The translations under genes and the position numbers were made by a program. A stretch of 64,000 nucleotides of DNA, from assembly GCA_021299465.1 (NCBI GenBank), contig JAJTHB010000014.1, forward strand, positions 19,909-83,908, given 5' to 3'. The notes beneath the pieces are model-generated. The model did no database searches. It was given only the letters and a program-made list of their open reading frames with translations, and was not told the DNA's origin. The DNA is from Rickettsiales bacterium (GTDB taxonomy: Bacteria > Pseudomonadota > Alphaproteobacteria > Rickettsiales > SXRF01). Below, piece after piece: positions 55,988 through 64,000 of this stretch (positions are counted from its first letter, which is position 1; every line of letters begins with the position of its first letter).

Positions 55988-58639
55988 CTATGCAAGCGCG
56001 CCGTGGCAGTGCTTGTATTTCTTGCCCGAGCCACACGGGCATGGGTCATTACGGCCGACTTTTGATGCATTCGCGCGCATCGCCTCTTCATGTTCCATCG
56101 GAATCGCTTCGCCGGTTGCCGGGTCGATGCGTGTTTCGAACATTTTCTGGCGCGGCATCGCCTCCATCACCGGCGGCTGCTCGATATGGATTTCAAGGTG
56201 CGACATGCGGCTGACGGTCATTTCGCGCAGCTGGGTGAGCATCGCTTCGAACAGCGCAAACGCCTCCTGCTTATATTCATTCAGCGGGTCGCGCTGGCCG
56301 TAGCCGCGCAGGTGAATGCCCTGGCGCAGATGATCCAGCGAGAGCAGATGATCTTTCCATAGCTGGTCGAGCGTTTGCATCAGCACGCGCTTTTCCGCCA
56401 TGCGCATGATCGGTGCGCCGTATTTGGTCACCTTTGCTTCAAAATGCTCGGTCGTTTGTTTGCCGAGGCGCTCTAAAATTTCCTGATCGGCGATGCCTTC
56501 TTCCTTCGCCCAGTCCACCACCGGTATCTCAAGGCCGTAAACACGCAGCAGCTCCTTGCGCAGATCTTCGGTCTGCCACTGTTCGGCGTAAGCTTTTTCC
56601 GGCATGTAGAGGTTGATGAGGTTCTGGTTTACTTCATCACGCATGGAGGCGATCGTTTCCGATACATCCTCAGCTTCCATCAGCTCGATGCGCTGTTCGT
56701 AGATGACCTTGCGCTGGTCGTTCATCACATCGTCATATTTAAGCAGGTTTTTGCGGATCTCGTAGTTGCGCGCTTCGACCTTCTGCTGCGCGCGCTCAAT
56801 GGCGCGGGTCATCCATGGATGGAAGATCGCCTCATCTTCCTTCATGCCGAGCTTTTGCAGCAAGCCGTCGATGCGCTCAGAGCCAAAAATACGCATCAGA
56901 TCATCTTCCAGCGACAGGAAGAATTTCGACGCGCCCGGATCGCCCTGACGGCCAGAGCGGCCGCGCAGCTGGTTATCAATGCGGCGCGATTCATGCCGCT
57001 CAGTGCCGATCACAAATAAGCCGCCGGCCTTGATCACTTCATCCTTATCGGAGGCGACCTGCATCCTGATTTTATCAGCCTCAACGCCTTCGGCATTCTG
57101 CTGCTTAATCAGCATATCCGGATTACCACCGAGCATGATGTCGGTGCCGCGGCCGGCCATGTTAGTTGCGATCGTGACAGTACCCGGCCTGCCTGCTTGC
57201 GTAATGATTTGCGCTTCCTGTTCGTGGTAGCGGGCGTTTAGCACCTGATGCTTGATCTTTTCCTTAGTAAGCAGCTTGGAGAGATATTCAGATTTTTCGA
57301 TGGAAACGGTTCCGACCAGAACTGGTTGGCCTTTTTCATTCGCGGTTTTGATTTCTTTGATCACGGCGCGGTATTTTTCCTGCGCGGTGCGGTAAATCTC
57401 ATCCTGCTTATCACTGCGCGCAACCGCAACGTTGGTCGGAATATCGATGACTTCCAGCTTGTAAATATCCCGGAATTCGCCGGCTTCGGTCATCGCCGTG
57501 CCGGTCATGCCTGCAAGTTTGGGATACATGCGGAAGAGATTCTGGAAAGTGATGGAGGCGAGCGTCTGGTTTTCGTTCTGGATCTTGACGTGCTCTTTAG
57601 CTTCTAAGGCCTGATGCAGGCCTTCCGAATAGCGCCTTCCTTCCATCATGCGGCCGGTGAATTCATCAATGATGATGACCTTGTCGTCTTTGACGATGTA
57701 ATCCACATCCTTGGAAAATAGTACCTGTGCGCGCAGCGACTGATTAACGTGATGCACCAGCGAAACGTTATTAATATCGTAAAGCGAGCCGCCATCGCCG
57801 AGTAAACCGGCGGTGATCAGGAGCTCTTCCATACGCTGTACCCCCGCTTCAGTGAGCGTGACCGAGCGGTGTTTTTCTTCTTTTTCGTAATGTTCTTTTT
57901 CCAGCTGCTTCACCAGCACATCGACGCGGTTATAAAGCTCTGAGTTATCCTCGGTTGGACCGGAGATGATGAGCGGCGTGCGCGCTTCGTCGATCAGGAT
58001 CGAATCCACCTCATCGACCACCGCGTAATGAAACGGGCGATGCACCATCGCCTCGCGCACATATTTCATATTGTCACGCAGGTAATCAAAACCCAGCTCG
58101 TTATTGGTGGCGTAGGTGATGTCGCAGGCATAGGCGGCCTTGCGCTCGTCATCTTCCATGCCGTGCACGATGCAACCAACCGAAAGGCCTAGGAAGTTAT
58201 GTAGCCTGCCCATCCATTCGCTATCGCGCTTTGCTAGATAGTCATTCACCGTCACCACATGCACACCTTTACCAGGCAGGGCATTCAAGTAGGCAGCGAG
58301 TGTGCAGACCAAGGTTTTGCCCTCGCCGGTGCGCATCTCGGCGATCATGCCTTTATGAAGCACCATGCCGCCAATCAGCTGCACATCAAAATGACGCATA
58401 TTCAGCGCGCGCTTACCAGCTTCACGCACGGTAGCAAAAGCATCAACCAGCAAGCTATCGAGTGATTCACCTCCGCTCAGACGCTCTTTCAGCCAGGTAG
58501 TTCGGCCGCGCAGCTCATCGTCGCTCATGCGTTCCAATTGCGGCTCAAGCGCATTGATCGCCGCTACTTTCGCGCCGAGGGATTTAACAAAGCGCTCGTT
58601 TGCCGAGCCGAAGAGTTTTTTCGCAAGTGTCTGAAGCAT
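55988..58639 (-). CDS. secA: Preprotein translocase ATPase SecA
   Basis: The product is 883 residues. Walker A is MRTGEGKTL, the DEAD-like box is [17 protein letters not shown], the helicase motif [13 protein letters not shown] is present, and the preprotein cross-linking and scaffold domains follow. The C-terminal zinc tail reads [14 protein letters not shown]. It drives export through SecYEG and is needed for the many signal-peptide proteins in this window. It is convergent with pilin E, 87 bases apart. Confidence 0.97.
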   Translation of the reverse strand: MLQTLAKKLFGSANERFVKSLGAKVAAINALEPQLERMSDDELRGRTTWLKERLSGGESLDSLLVDAFATVREAGKRALNMRHFDVQLIGGMVLHKGMIAEMRTGEGKTLVCTLAAYLNALPGKGVHVVTVNDYLAKRDSEWMGRLHNFLGLSVGCIVHGMEDDERKAAYACDITYATNNELGFDYLRDNMKYVREAMVHRPFHYAVVDEVDSILIDEARTPLIISGPTEDNSELYNRVDVLVKQLEKEHYEKEEKHRSVTLTEAGVQRMEELLITAGLLGDGGSLYDINNVSLVHHVNQSLRAQVLFSKDVDYIVKDDKVIIIDEFTGRMMEGRRYSEGLHQALEAKEHVKIQNENQTLASITFQNLFRMYPKLAGMTGTAMTEAGEFRDIYKLEVIDIPTNVAVARSDKQDEIYRTAQEKYRAVIKEIKTANEKGQPVLVGTVSIEKSEYLSKLLTKEKIKHQVLNARYHEQEAQIITQAGRPGTVTIATNMAGRGTDIMLGGNPDMLIKQQNAEGVEADKIRMQVASDKDEVIKAGGLFVIGTERHESRRIDNQLRGRSGRQGDPGASKFFLSLEDDLMRIFGSERIDGLLQKLGMKEDEAIFHPWMTRAIERAQQKVEARNYEIRKNLLKYDDVMNDQRKVIYEQRIELMEAEDVSETIASMRDEVNQNLINLYMPEKAYAEQWQTEDLRKELLRVYGLEIPVVDWAKEEGIADQEILERLGKQTTEHFEAKVTKYGAPIMRMAEKRVLMQTLDQLWKDHLLSLDHLRQGIHLRGYGQRDPLNEYKQEAFALFEAMLTQLREMTVSRMSHLEIHIEQPPVMEAMPRQKMFETRIDPATGEAIPMEHEEAMRANASKVGRNDPCPCGSGKKYKHCHGALA

Positions 58640-58759
58640 AGGCGGGATACATAGGCGCTGGCGAGCACGAAGTCAACGCCCACGCTTGCAAATAGGAAGG
58701 TGGTATGACATAAGGGAGGCGTTTATCACCCCCTCCTCTAACCGATAGGATATTCCCCC

Positions 58760-59704
58760 ATGAAACGCTCTTTTTCTGCCGCTTTGCTGCTTGCCACCGC
58801 CCTTGTTTCCCTGCCCGTCATGGCCGAAGAAAAGCCGGCTGAAGCGGCCAAACCTGCCGCGAGCGCACCTGCTGCTGCCACTAAAGATTACACGATCCTC
58901 AAAGTCGGAGCAGAAGAGATTAAAAGCACTGAAGTCATGGATATTTGGAAAGGCCTGTTTCCTGGTGGTTCCGCCCCTGATTTTGCAACCTTTGATGAAA
59001 ATATCCGCCAGAATGTGCTGCGCGGGCTGGTTTCTGAGCGCCTGATTTATCAGGAAGCGATGAAAGCCGGTTTTGACAAAAACGAGGAGGTGAAAAAGCG
59101 CATTGAGCAGATGCAAAAACAGGTCATCATGCAAACCTTCATGGAAGATAAATCCAAAGCATTGGTGAGCGATGCGCAGCTGAAAGCTGCTTATGCTGAA
59201 AAAGAAAAGGCAAACAAGGCCAGCCCCGTTGAGGAAGTCAGCGCGCGCCATATCCTTGTGGATAAGGAAGAAGATGCGAAAGCCATTTCTGATGAGCTGA
59301 AAAAAGGTGGCGATTTTGATAAGATCGCCAAGGAAAAATCGACCGATAAAGGCTCGGGCGCGCGCGGTGGCGACCTTGGCTGGTTCACCAAAGACAAGAT
59401 GGTTCCGGAATTTGCCGATGCGGCCTTTAAACTTAAAAAAGGTGAAATCTCGGCGCCGGTTAAATCAGCGTTCGGCTGGCATGTGATCAAGCTGGAAGAT
59501 CGCCGTTCAGTGAAAATGGCAAGCTTTGACGAGATGAAAGAAGAGCTGCGCGCCGAGCTGACCAACAAAGCCGTGCAGGGCTATGTCGAAGGCCTGCTCA
59601 AAACCGCTGACATCAAATATTTTGATGCTGCGGGCAAAGAACAACCTTTCTCACGCTCTTTGGCTCCAGCCGCTGGCGGTGAGAAGGCAGAAGAGAAGCA
59701 GTAG
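58760..59704 (+). CDS. Exported PpiC-type peptidyl-prolyl isomerase (PrsA/SurA-like foldase)
   Basis: The product is 314 residues. A signal peptide ends SLPVMAEE. A SurA-N-like helical region (about 45-150) precedes the parvulin domain (about 155-250), recognised from VSARHILVDKEEDA, GARGGDLGWFTKDKMVPEF and SAFGWHVIKLEDRR. It would fold or escort proteins in the periplasm. The secA neighbour is divergent; an AGGA site precedes the ATG. Confidence 0.92.
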   Translation: MKRSFSAALLLATALVSLPVMAEEKPAEAAKPAASAPAAATKDYTILKVGAEEIKSTEVMDIWKGLFPGGSAPDFATFDENIRQNVLRGLVSERLIYQEAMKAGFDKNEEVKKRIEQMQKQVIMQTFMEDKSKALVSDAQLKAAYAEKEKANKASPVEEVSARHILVDKEEDAKAISDELKKGGDFDKIAKEKSTDKGSGARGGDLGWFTKDKMVPEFADAAFKLKKGEISAPVKSAFGWHVIKLEDRRSVKMASFDEMKEELRAELTNKAVQGYVEGLLKTADIKYFDAAGKEQPFSRSLAPAAGGEKAEEKQ

Positions 59705-59705
59705 T

Positions 59706-59786
59706 GCTCAGCCCCGCACTTGTTGCGGGGGCTGGTACGATTAAGCGACCAGACCCCGCCATACAGCGGGGCTTGCCATGCTGAGC
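59706..59786. repeat. Three-armed cloverleaf palindrome spanning the argJ start
   Basis: The outer stem is GCTCAG (59706-59711) with CTGAGC (59781-59786). Inside are three arms: CCCCGC/GCGGGG (59712-59730), CTGGT/ACCAG (59732-59752) and CCCCGC/GCGGGG (59754-59771). The argJ ATG (59778) lies in the unpaired junction before the outer right arm. In RNA this could hide the start codon; in DNA it could be a repeat or protein-binding site. Confidence 0.7.
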
Positions 59787-60974
59787 CCCCTCGCCCCCTC
59801 ATCTTTTCCTGCGCTCCCCGCTATCGCCGGTGTTCGCTTGGCGGCCAGCAATTGTGGCATCAAATATAAAGACCGGCCGGATCTGCTCGTTGCGCTGCTG
59901 GATGAGGGCACCAGCGTTGCCGGTGTGTTTACGCGCTCGCTGACCGCATCAGCGCCCGTGCTGGCATGCCGTGAGGCATTGAAAAGCGCCACGGCGCGCG
60001 TGCTGGTAGTTAATTCCGGCAATTCCAATGCCTTTACCGGCAAAGCGGGAGACGCCTCCGTCAAACGTGTTGCTGAGGCCTGCCAGAAACTTTATGGCAG
60101 TAAGCCGAATGAATTTTACATGGCATCGACCGGTGTCATCGGCGTGGCATTGCCTGATGAAAAAATAACAGGCGTGCTGCCATCGCTTGATTTTTCTGCT
60201 TCGTGGATGGACGCCGCGCGCGCGATCATGACCACCGACACCTACCCCAAACTTGCGACCCGCAGCGCCATGATTGGCGATGTGCGCGTCATCATCAATG
60301 GCATTGCCAAAGGCTCCGGCATGATCGCGCCCGACATGGCGACCATGCTTGGCTTCGTTTTCACCGATGCCAATATTCCGGCTGCGCAACTACAAAACAT
60401 GCTTTCCGCGGCGAACGAAACCACCTTCAACGCGGTGACTGTCGATGGCGATACCTCCACCAGCGACACGCTGCTGATGTTTGCCACAGGGAAAGCCGCC
60501 AACAAAACAGGTGATTACACCGATTTCAAACGCGCCCTGCACTCGCTCCTGCATGAGCTCGCCCTACATATGGTGAAAGATGGCGAGGGCGCAGAGAAAT
60601 TTGTGAGCATCACCGTTTCGGGAGCGGAATCAATTCTTGCCGCAAAAAAAATCGGTATGAGCATCGCTAATTCGCCGCTGGTGAAAACCGCCCTTGCCGC
60701 CTCGGACGCGAACTGGGGGCGCATCGTTGCTGCCGTCGGTAAAGCGGGCGAGAAAGCGGATCGCGATAAGCTCTCGATTAAAATCGGCGGTGTATCGGTG
60801 GCGAAAGACGGCGCGGCTGATCCCGCCTACAAGGAAGAGATGATCACCGCACATATGAAGGGGCGCGACATAACCATCGAAGTTGATGTCGGCATTGGCA
60901 GCGGCGAATTTACCGTCTATAGCTGCGACCTCACCCACCGCTATATTGATATTAATGGGAGTTATCGAACATGA
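59778..60974 (+). CDS. argJ: Glutamate N-acetyltransferase / amino-acid acetyltransferase
   Basis: The product is 398 residues. The self-cleavage and nucleophile site is the Thr in GSGMIAPDMATMLGF, which splits the chain into alpha and beta parts. VDGDTSTSDT and the C-terminal YTVYSCDLTHRYI-like end (here FTVYSCDLTHRYIDING) are family segments. It recycles acetyl groups in arginine synthesis. It overlaps mutT by ATGA. Its start codon is inside the palindromic element before it. Confidence 0.96.
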   Translation: MLSPLAPSSFPALPAIAGVRLAASNCGIKYKDRPDLLVALLDEGTSVAGVFTRSLTASAPVLACREALKSATARVLVVNSGNSNAFTGKAGDASVKRVAEACQKLYGSKPNEFYMASTGVIGVALPDEKITGVLPSLDFSASWMDAARAIMTTDTYPKLATRSAMIGDVRVIINGIAKGSGMIAPDMATMLGFVFTDANIPAAQLQNMLSAANETTFNAVTVDGDTSTSDTLLMFATGKAANKTGDYTDFKRALHSLLHELALHMVKDGEGAEKFVSITVSGAESILAAKKIGMSIANSPLVKTALAASDANWGRIVAAVGKAGEKADRDKLSIKIGGVSVAKDGAADPAYKEEMITAHMKGRDITIEVDVGIGSGEFTVYSCDLTHRYIDINGSYRT

Positions 60975-61375
60975 AAACCCTTCTCGTCGTCGCTGCGGCC
61001 CTCATCAATGATGATAATGAAGTGCTGCTCGCGCAGCGACCGAAAGGCAAGCGCCTCGCCGGAAGCTGGGAATTTCCCGGTGGCAAGGTGGAGGCCGATG
61101 AATCACCGGAAGAAGCACTTGCGCGCGAGCTGAGGGAAGAGCTTGGCATTGATGTCGCCAAAGAAGATATGGAAGCCTTCTGGTTTTTATCGCATGATTA
61201 CACCAAGGAATTCGGCTTTCACCTGCTGATGCCGGTCTATCTCATCCGAAACTGGCACGGCGAGCCGAAGCCGCTGGAGCATGACCAGATCATCTGGGAA
61301 CTTCCCGAAGCGATGGCAGAGCTGGGGATGATTGAAGCGGATTTGGGGTTAGTCGAGAAGCTTCGCCGTCTTTAA
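60971..61375 (+). CDS. mutT: Nudix hydrolase, MutT-like (8-oxo-dGTP diphosphatase)
   Basis: The product is 134 residues. The Nudix box is complete: GGKVEADESPEEALARE followed by LREELGI, matching G-X5-E-X7-REU-X-EE-X-GU. LLAQRPKGKRLAGSWEFPG is the substrate loop of MutT. It removes oxidised nucleotides from the pool. It is coupled to argJ by ATGA and is followed by a pilin gene after 7 bases. Confidence 0.93.
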   Translation: MKTLLVVAAALINDDNEVLLAQRPKGKRLAGSWEFPGGKVEADESPEEALARELREELGIDVAKEDMEAFWFLSHDYTKEFGFHLLMPVYLIRNWHGEPKPLEHDQIIWELPEAMAELGMIEADLGLVEKLRRL

Positions 61376-61382
61376 ATCTTGT

Positions 61383-62210
61383 ATGCACACGCACCATGAA
61401 AAAATACGATCCGGCTTCACACTCGTGGAGATCTCGATTGTACTTGTTGTTATTGGACTGGTGATTGGTGGTATCTTGGTTGGGAAAGATTTGATTAAGG
61501 CCGCAGAGATAAGAAGAATTATTACACAGCTTGATCAATTTAATGTTGCGGTCAATGTCTTCAAAAATAAATATAACTGTTTACCCGGTGACTGCTTAAA
61601 AGCATCAGATTCCGGGCTGACAGAGCCCTCTCCGCCAGAATTTGCTCTGAATGGTGACGGCAATTCCATGATACAAAACCTGGAAAGCAGAATCTTCTGG
61701 CTGCATCTATCCAAAGCTGGACTTATTGCGTTCATTCCCAGAGAAGTAACCGTGAACAAAGCCTGTGAAGTGGGAGTATTCCCCGTAACACCATGTTTAG
61801 GTGGCTTATACCAGCGCGGCGCCGCTTTTAAGGGCGGATGGTGGATTATTCATCCATACGATGAATATGGCGCAACCAATTATACTTTAGGGACGTTAGC
61901 CTACAGCCATTTCTGGTGGCTAACGGCACGATTTGGTGGTGGCTCTGACGCATCTGCTACTATTCCACCCGAAGATGCCTATGCCATTGATGTGAAAATT
62001 GATGATGGTTTTCCAATGTCGGGGATTGCGCTTGCCACGGGCGATAATAACGGGGATCCTTATGGGTTTACTGATCCATTGACGGGCAACGTTGGAGCTA
62101 ATGTTAATGTATGTGTTGCTGATAATACACAACCATATCGCTACAATATCCTTAATATTAGCCGCCATGAAATGAGCTTATGTTCAATGGTAATACGCAC
62201 AATTTTCTAA
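61383..62210 (+). CDS. Type IV pilin-like protein F
   Basis: The product is 275 residues. The leader MHTHHEKIRSG precedes FTLVEISIV with Glu at +5. Landmarks are KYNCLPGDC, NGDGN, FWLHLSKAGLI, IDVKIDDGFPMSG and a terminal Cys pair (VNVCVA to SLCSMV). By these marks it is closest to pilin A. It is the last gene of the argJ-mutT-pilin run. Confidence 0.88.
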   Translation: MHTHHEKIRSGFTLVEISIVLVVIGLVIGGILVGKDLIKAAEIRRIITQLDQFNVAVNVFKNKYNCLPGDCLKASDSGLTEPSPPEFALNGDGNSMIQNLESRIFWLHLSKAGLIAFIPREVTVNKACEVGVFPVTPCLGGLYQRGAAFKGGWWIIHPYDEYGATNYTLGTLAYSHFWWLTARFGGGSDASATIPPEDAYAIDVKIDDGFPMSGIALATGDNNGDPYGFTDPLTGNVGANVNVCVADNTQPYRYNILNISRHEMSLCSMVIRTIF

Positions 62211-62228
62211 ATGATCGGGATGAAACAA

Positions 62229-63089
62229 TCAATTTTCTGGTCTCAGCACATCCCCTAGATATATATTCCCACCACCTCTCCTCGCGGGCTTTTGCTGAGA
62301 TTCGTGGGGTTTCCAGCCGGTGAGCGTCACCAGTTCAATCGTTGCCAGCACCCTGCCCGCCTCGTTCGAAAAATGCTTCTGGTAATGCTCCATCGCCGCC
62401 ATCATCACATGGCGCGGCGTGAAATGTTTCACTGATGAGACGAGCGCATTCGTTTCGCCCATGCCGCGCAAGTCAGCAAGCAGTTTCAGCGGGTGATCAT
62501 ATTCAACCGTGATAATTTCGCTATCGACCACCGGCAGCGCAAAACCGGCGCGCTGAAGTAACGATCCAGCATCGCGCACATCGATAAAGGGCGACACACG
62601 CGGGCTGATGCCGCCGCGAACGGCAAGCTCCGCCTGCTCCAGCGAGACGCGCAGTTCTTTCAGCGTCTCGCCACCGGGCAAAATAGCGAGGAAACATCCG
62701 TCCGGCGCGAGCGCCCTACAAATCTGCGAAAGCACCCCCGGCAAATCATTTACCCAGTGCAAACCGCCAGCGGAGGTAATCAGATCATACTCTACATCCC
62801 CGCGTAAGCGGGGATCCTGTAGAACTTCACTTTCTAAAAATTCTACGTTCAATTGATCCGGCCTGCCGCTGATCTCAAGCTTTCTTGCAAACTCGCGTTT
62901 GATTTCTAAAATCCGCTCCTGGAGTCGTTCCTCCATCTCACGAAATAAAAAGTCATGCGCGGCAAAATCTTTCGCCGCACGTGCTTTGTGTAGCAGAGCA
63001 CGCTTGTGATCGAAAATGGCAGATGGCAGTTGGCGGTTGGCAGTTAGCATAAGGAGCACTACTATAGCGCGATATCTGCTATCTGCCAT
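62229..63089 (-). CDS. BioC-like SAM methyltransferase family protein with in-frame repeat insertion
   Basis: The product is up to 286 residues. The C-terminal two thirds match the alphaproteobacterial BioC-like family next to comF: SAGGLHWVNDLPG, ILPGGETLKELR and GISPRVSPFIDVRDAG. The glycine-rich SAM motif is weak (LEISGRPD), and the span from there to HWVNDL is shorter than usual. Residues 90-98 (LQDPRLRGD) are encoded by a palindromic repeat. The first 25 or so codons lie in another repeat; starts at 63089 or 63050 are possible. It may be a remodelled or failing gene. Confidence 0.75.
   Translation of the reverse strand: MADSRYRAIVVLLMLTANRQLPSAIFDHKRALLHKARAAKDFAAHDFLFREMEERLQERILEIKREFARKLEISGRPDQLNVEFLESEVLQDPRLRGDVEYDLITSAGGLHWVNDLPGVLSQICRALAPDGCFLAILPGGETLKELRVSLEQAELAVRGGISPRVSPFIDVRDAGSLLQRAGFALPVVDSEIITVEYDHPLKLLADLRGMGETNALVSSVKHFTPRHVMMAAMEHYQKHFSNEAGRVLATIELVTLTGWKPHESQQKPARRGGGNIYLGDVLRPEN
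62795..62822. repeat. Palindromic repeat inside the methyltransferase-like gene
   Basis: The 28-base copy begins CATCCCCGCGTAAGCGGGG and ends ATCCTGTAG. On the minus strand it is read in frame as LQDPRLRGD. It differs from the copy at 46557-46584 at two positions. In-frame palindromic elements are known from Rickettsia (RPE); this is a similar case. Confidence 0.8.
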
Positions 63090-63103
63090 CTGCTATCTGC
63101 CAT
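63016..63103. repeat. Hairpin with periodic arms between the methyltransferase-like gene and comF
   Basis: The left arm (63016-63050) is built of TGGCAG-like units and the right arm (63072-63103) of CTGCTATCTGCCAT-like units; they are imperfect inverted repeats around a 21-base loop. The element supplies the first codons of the methyltransferase-like gene and ends on the comF start codon. It has the architecture of 44697 and 48765. Confidence 0.7.
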
Positions 63104-63812
63104 GACCCGCGCTCTACTCAATCTCCTTTTTCCACCGCAATGTCTGGTGTGCGATACGCTGGTCGCGGATCACGGCACGCTGTGCCTATCCTGCTGGCAG
63201 CAGGTTCATTTCATCACCGAGCCGTTTTGCGCATGCTGCGGCCTGCCATTTGAGTATTCGCTGGGGGAGAATGCGCTCTGCGGCGAGTGCCTGCGCGAAC
63301 ATCCGCCTTATAGCCGCGCGCGCGCTTGCGTGCGTTACGATGAGCATAGCAAGCGCCTCGTGCTGTCGCTGAAATACCATGATCAAGCTTACTTAGCGCG
63401 CATCTTCGGCGGCTGGCTGGCTAAGGCTGGCGGGGAGCTGATACGCACAAGCGACATCATCATTCCGGTGCCGCTGCATTACTGGCGGTTTGTGTCGCGG
63501 CGCTACAATCAGTCGGCGCTGCTCGCGCAGGCGCTTGCGAAAGAATGTGGTCTTGCCTGCCTGCCGGACGGGCTCGTTCGCACGCGCCGCACCCTATCAC
63601 AAACCGGCCTTACGCGCTCGCAGCGCGAAAATAATGTGCGCGGCGCGTTTGTCGCCAATACCAAACATGCAGAGGCCATCAAAGGAAAATCTGTGCTGCT
63701 CATCGATGATGTCTTCACCACCGGCGCGACCATCGATGCCTGCACACGCACGCTGATTAAAGCCGGAGCAAGCAACGTGAATGTGCTGACATTGGCGAGG
63801 ACGGCGCATTAG
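63102..63812 (+). CDS. comF: ComF family phosphoribosyltransferase-like protein
   Basis: The product is 236 residues. The N-terminal zinc region has CLVC, CLSC, CACC and CGEC pairs. The PRTase part has VPLHYWRFVSRRYNQSALLA and the PRPP-binding VLLIDDVFTTGAT. ComF proteins take part in DNA uptake in naturally competent bacteria, and type IV pili like those of this window can import DNA; the link is inference. The ATG at 63102 is at the edge of a repeat. Confidence 0.92.
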   Translation: MTRALLNLLFPPQCLVCDTLVADHGTLCLSCWQQVHFITEPFCACCGLPFEYSLGENALCGECLREHPPYSRARACVRYDEHSKRLVLSLKYHDQAYLARIFGGWLAKAGGELIRTSDIIIPVPLHYWRFVSRRYNQSALLAQALAKECGLACLPDGLVRTRRTLSQTGLTRSQRENNVRGAFVANTKHAEAIKGKSVLLIDDVFTTGATIDACTRTLIKAGASNVNVLTLARTAH

Positions 63813-63821
63813 TTGCCTCCT

Positions 63822-63980
63822 CGATTTTCTCCTGAAAATCGCATGAGGCGTGCTCATGGCTGGTTCGCGCTGCTGCGCTCTCATGACAGAACAGAAGCGA
63901 TCAGTAGATCGCTGAGCCATCAGCCCGCGAAGCGGCGCGCCATGTAAAATGCAGTAGCATTTTACGGGCGCATCTAGATG
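63822..63980. repeat. Array of small hairpins downstream of comF
   Basis: Consecutive short palindromes are CGATTTTC/GAAAATCG (63822-63841), CATGAG/CTCATG (63842-63858), AGCGATC/GATCGCT (63896-63913), GCTGA/TCAGC (63911-63924), CCGC/GCGG (63925-63935), GTAAAATGC/GCATTTTAC (63944-63965) and CATCTAGATG (63971-63980). Two of the longest share the loop AGTA. There is no T run typical of a terminator. The array reaches nearly to the window edge. Confidence 0.6.
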
Positions 63981-64000
63981 TTAAAATACTTCGCCTGCGG

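Noticed and set aside
1..64000. tRNA, rRNA, transposase or integrase genes
   Set aside because: I looked for tRNA-like arms, rRNA segments and DDE or tyrosine recombinase motifs by eye and found none; a covariance search would be needed to exclude a tRNA.

Overview
The window looks like chromosomal DNA of an alphaproteobacterium. Supporting evidence is the gene order rpsF-rpsR-DUF2232-rplI-dnaB-alr and fabD-fabG-acpP-fabF-mltG, a DUF2155 gene next to mlaD, a class 2 PyrD, and many short palindromic repeats, one of them read in frame inside a gene. I cannot place it below class level. No rRNA, tRNA, CRISPR array or transposase was recognised. Genes are tightly packed, with many ATGA, TAATG and 1-20 base junctions.

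Layout. 1-1744: two tandem, related polytopic membrane proteins. 1774-4159: mlaD, a DUF2155 gene, pyrD and a small secreted protein. 4.3-15.7 kb: a type IV pilus / MSHA-like machine in two convergent units. The plus unit is a TPR protein, PilT and PilU. The minus unit is a GspE/PilB ATPase, a GspF/PilC platform, a PilM-PilN fusion, PilO, a PilP/MshK-like protein and an orphan ABC ATPase. The prepilin peptidase is at 24.2 kb. No pilin lies in the machine locus; instead six related pilin-like genes are scattered through 25-62 kb among housekeeping genes. 15.8-24.1 kb: a sulfate assimilation operon (siroheme sulfite reductase, CysD, a secreted protein of unknown role, CysNC) ending in a 1142-residue Nfn-like flavoprotein fusion that could supply electrons. 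25.8-37.9 kb: fatty acid oxidation genes (acyl-CoA dehydrogenase, FadN-like fusion, thiolase), interrupted by a hybrid kinase plus response regulator, a DUF475 membrane protein and three unrecognised proteins. One of these three carries motifs of the OspF/SpvC and lanthipeptide-synthetase lyase fold. 38-46.4 kb: ferredoxin/flavodoxin reductase, folD, pilins, mltG and the fab cluster. 46.6-55.9 kb: ribosomal proteins, dnaB, alr, an inserted-looking patch, mlaEF and a pilin. 56-63.8 kb: secA, a PpiC foldase, argJ, mutT, a pilin, a methyltransferase-like gene altered by repeats, and comF.

The most interesting points are (i) the six-member scattered pilin family sharing four landmarks; (ii) the stand-alone phosphothreonine-lyase-like protein at 34817-35824; (iii) a relic of a second alr 3' end at 51911-51994, suggesting an insertion or gene-replacement scar; (iv) a hybrid kinase whose receiver has Gly in place of the phosphorylated Asp while its Hpt histidine is intact; and (v) several palindromic repeat families, including an in-frame insertion in a methyltransferase-like gene, a cloverleaf covering the argJ start, and hairpins with periodic arms. 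Functions are inferred from motifs seen by eye; no searches were run.
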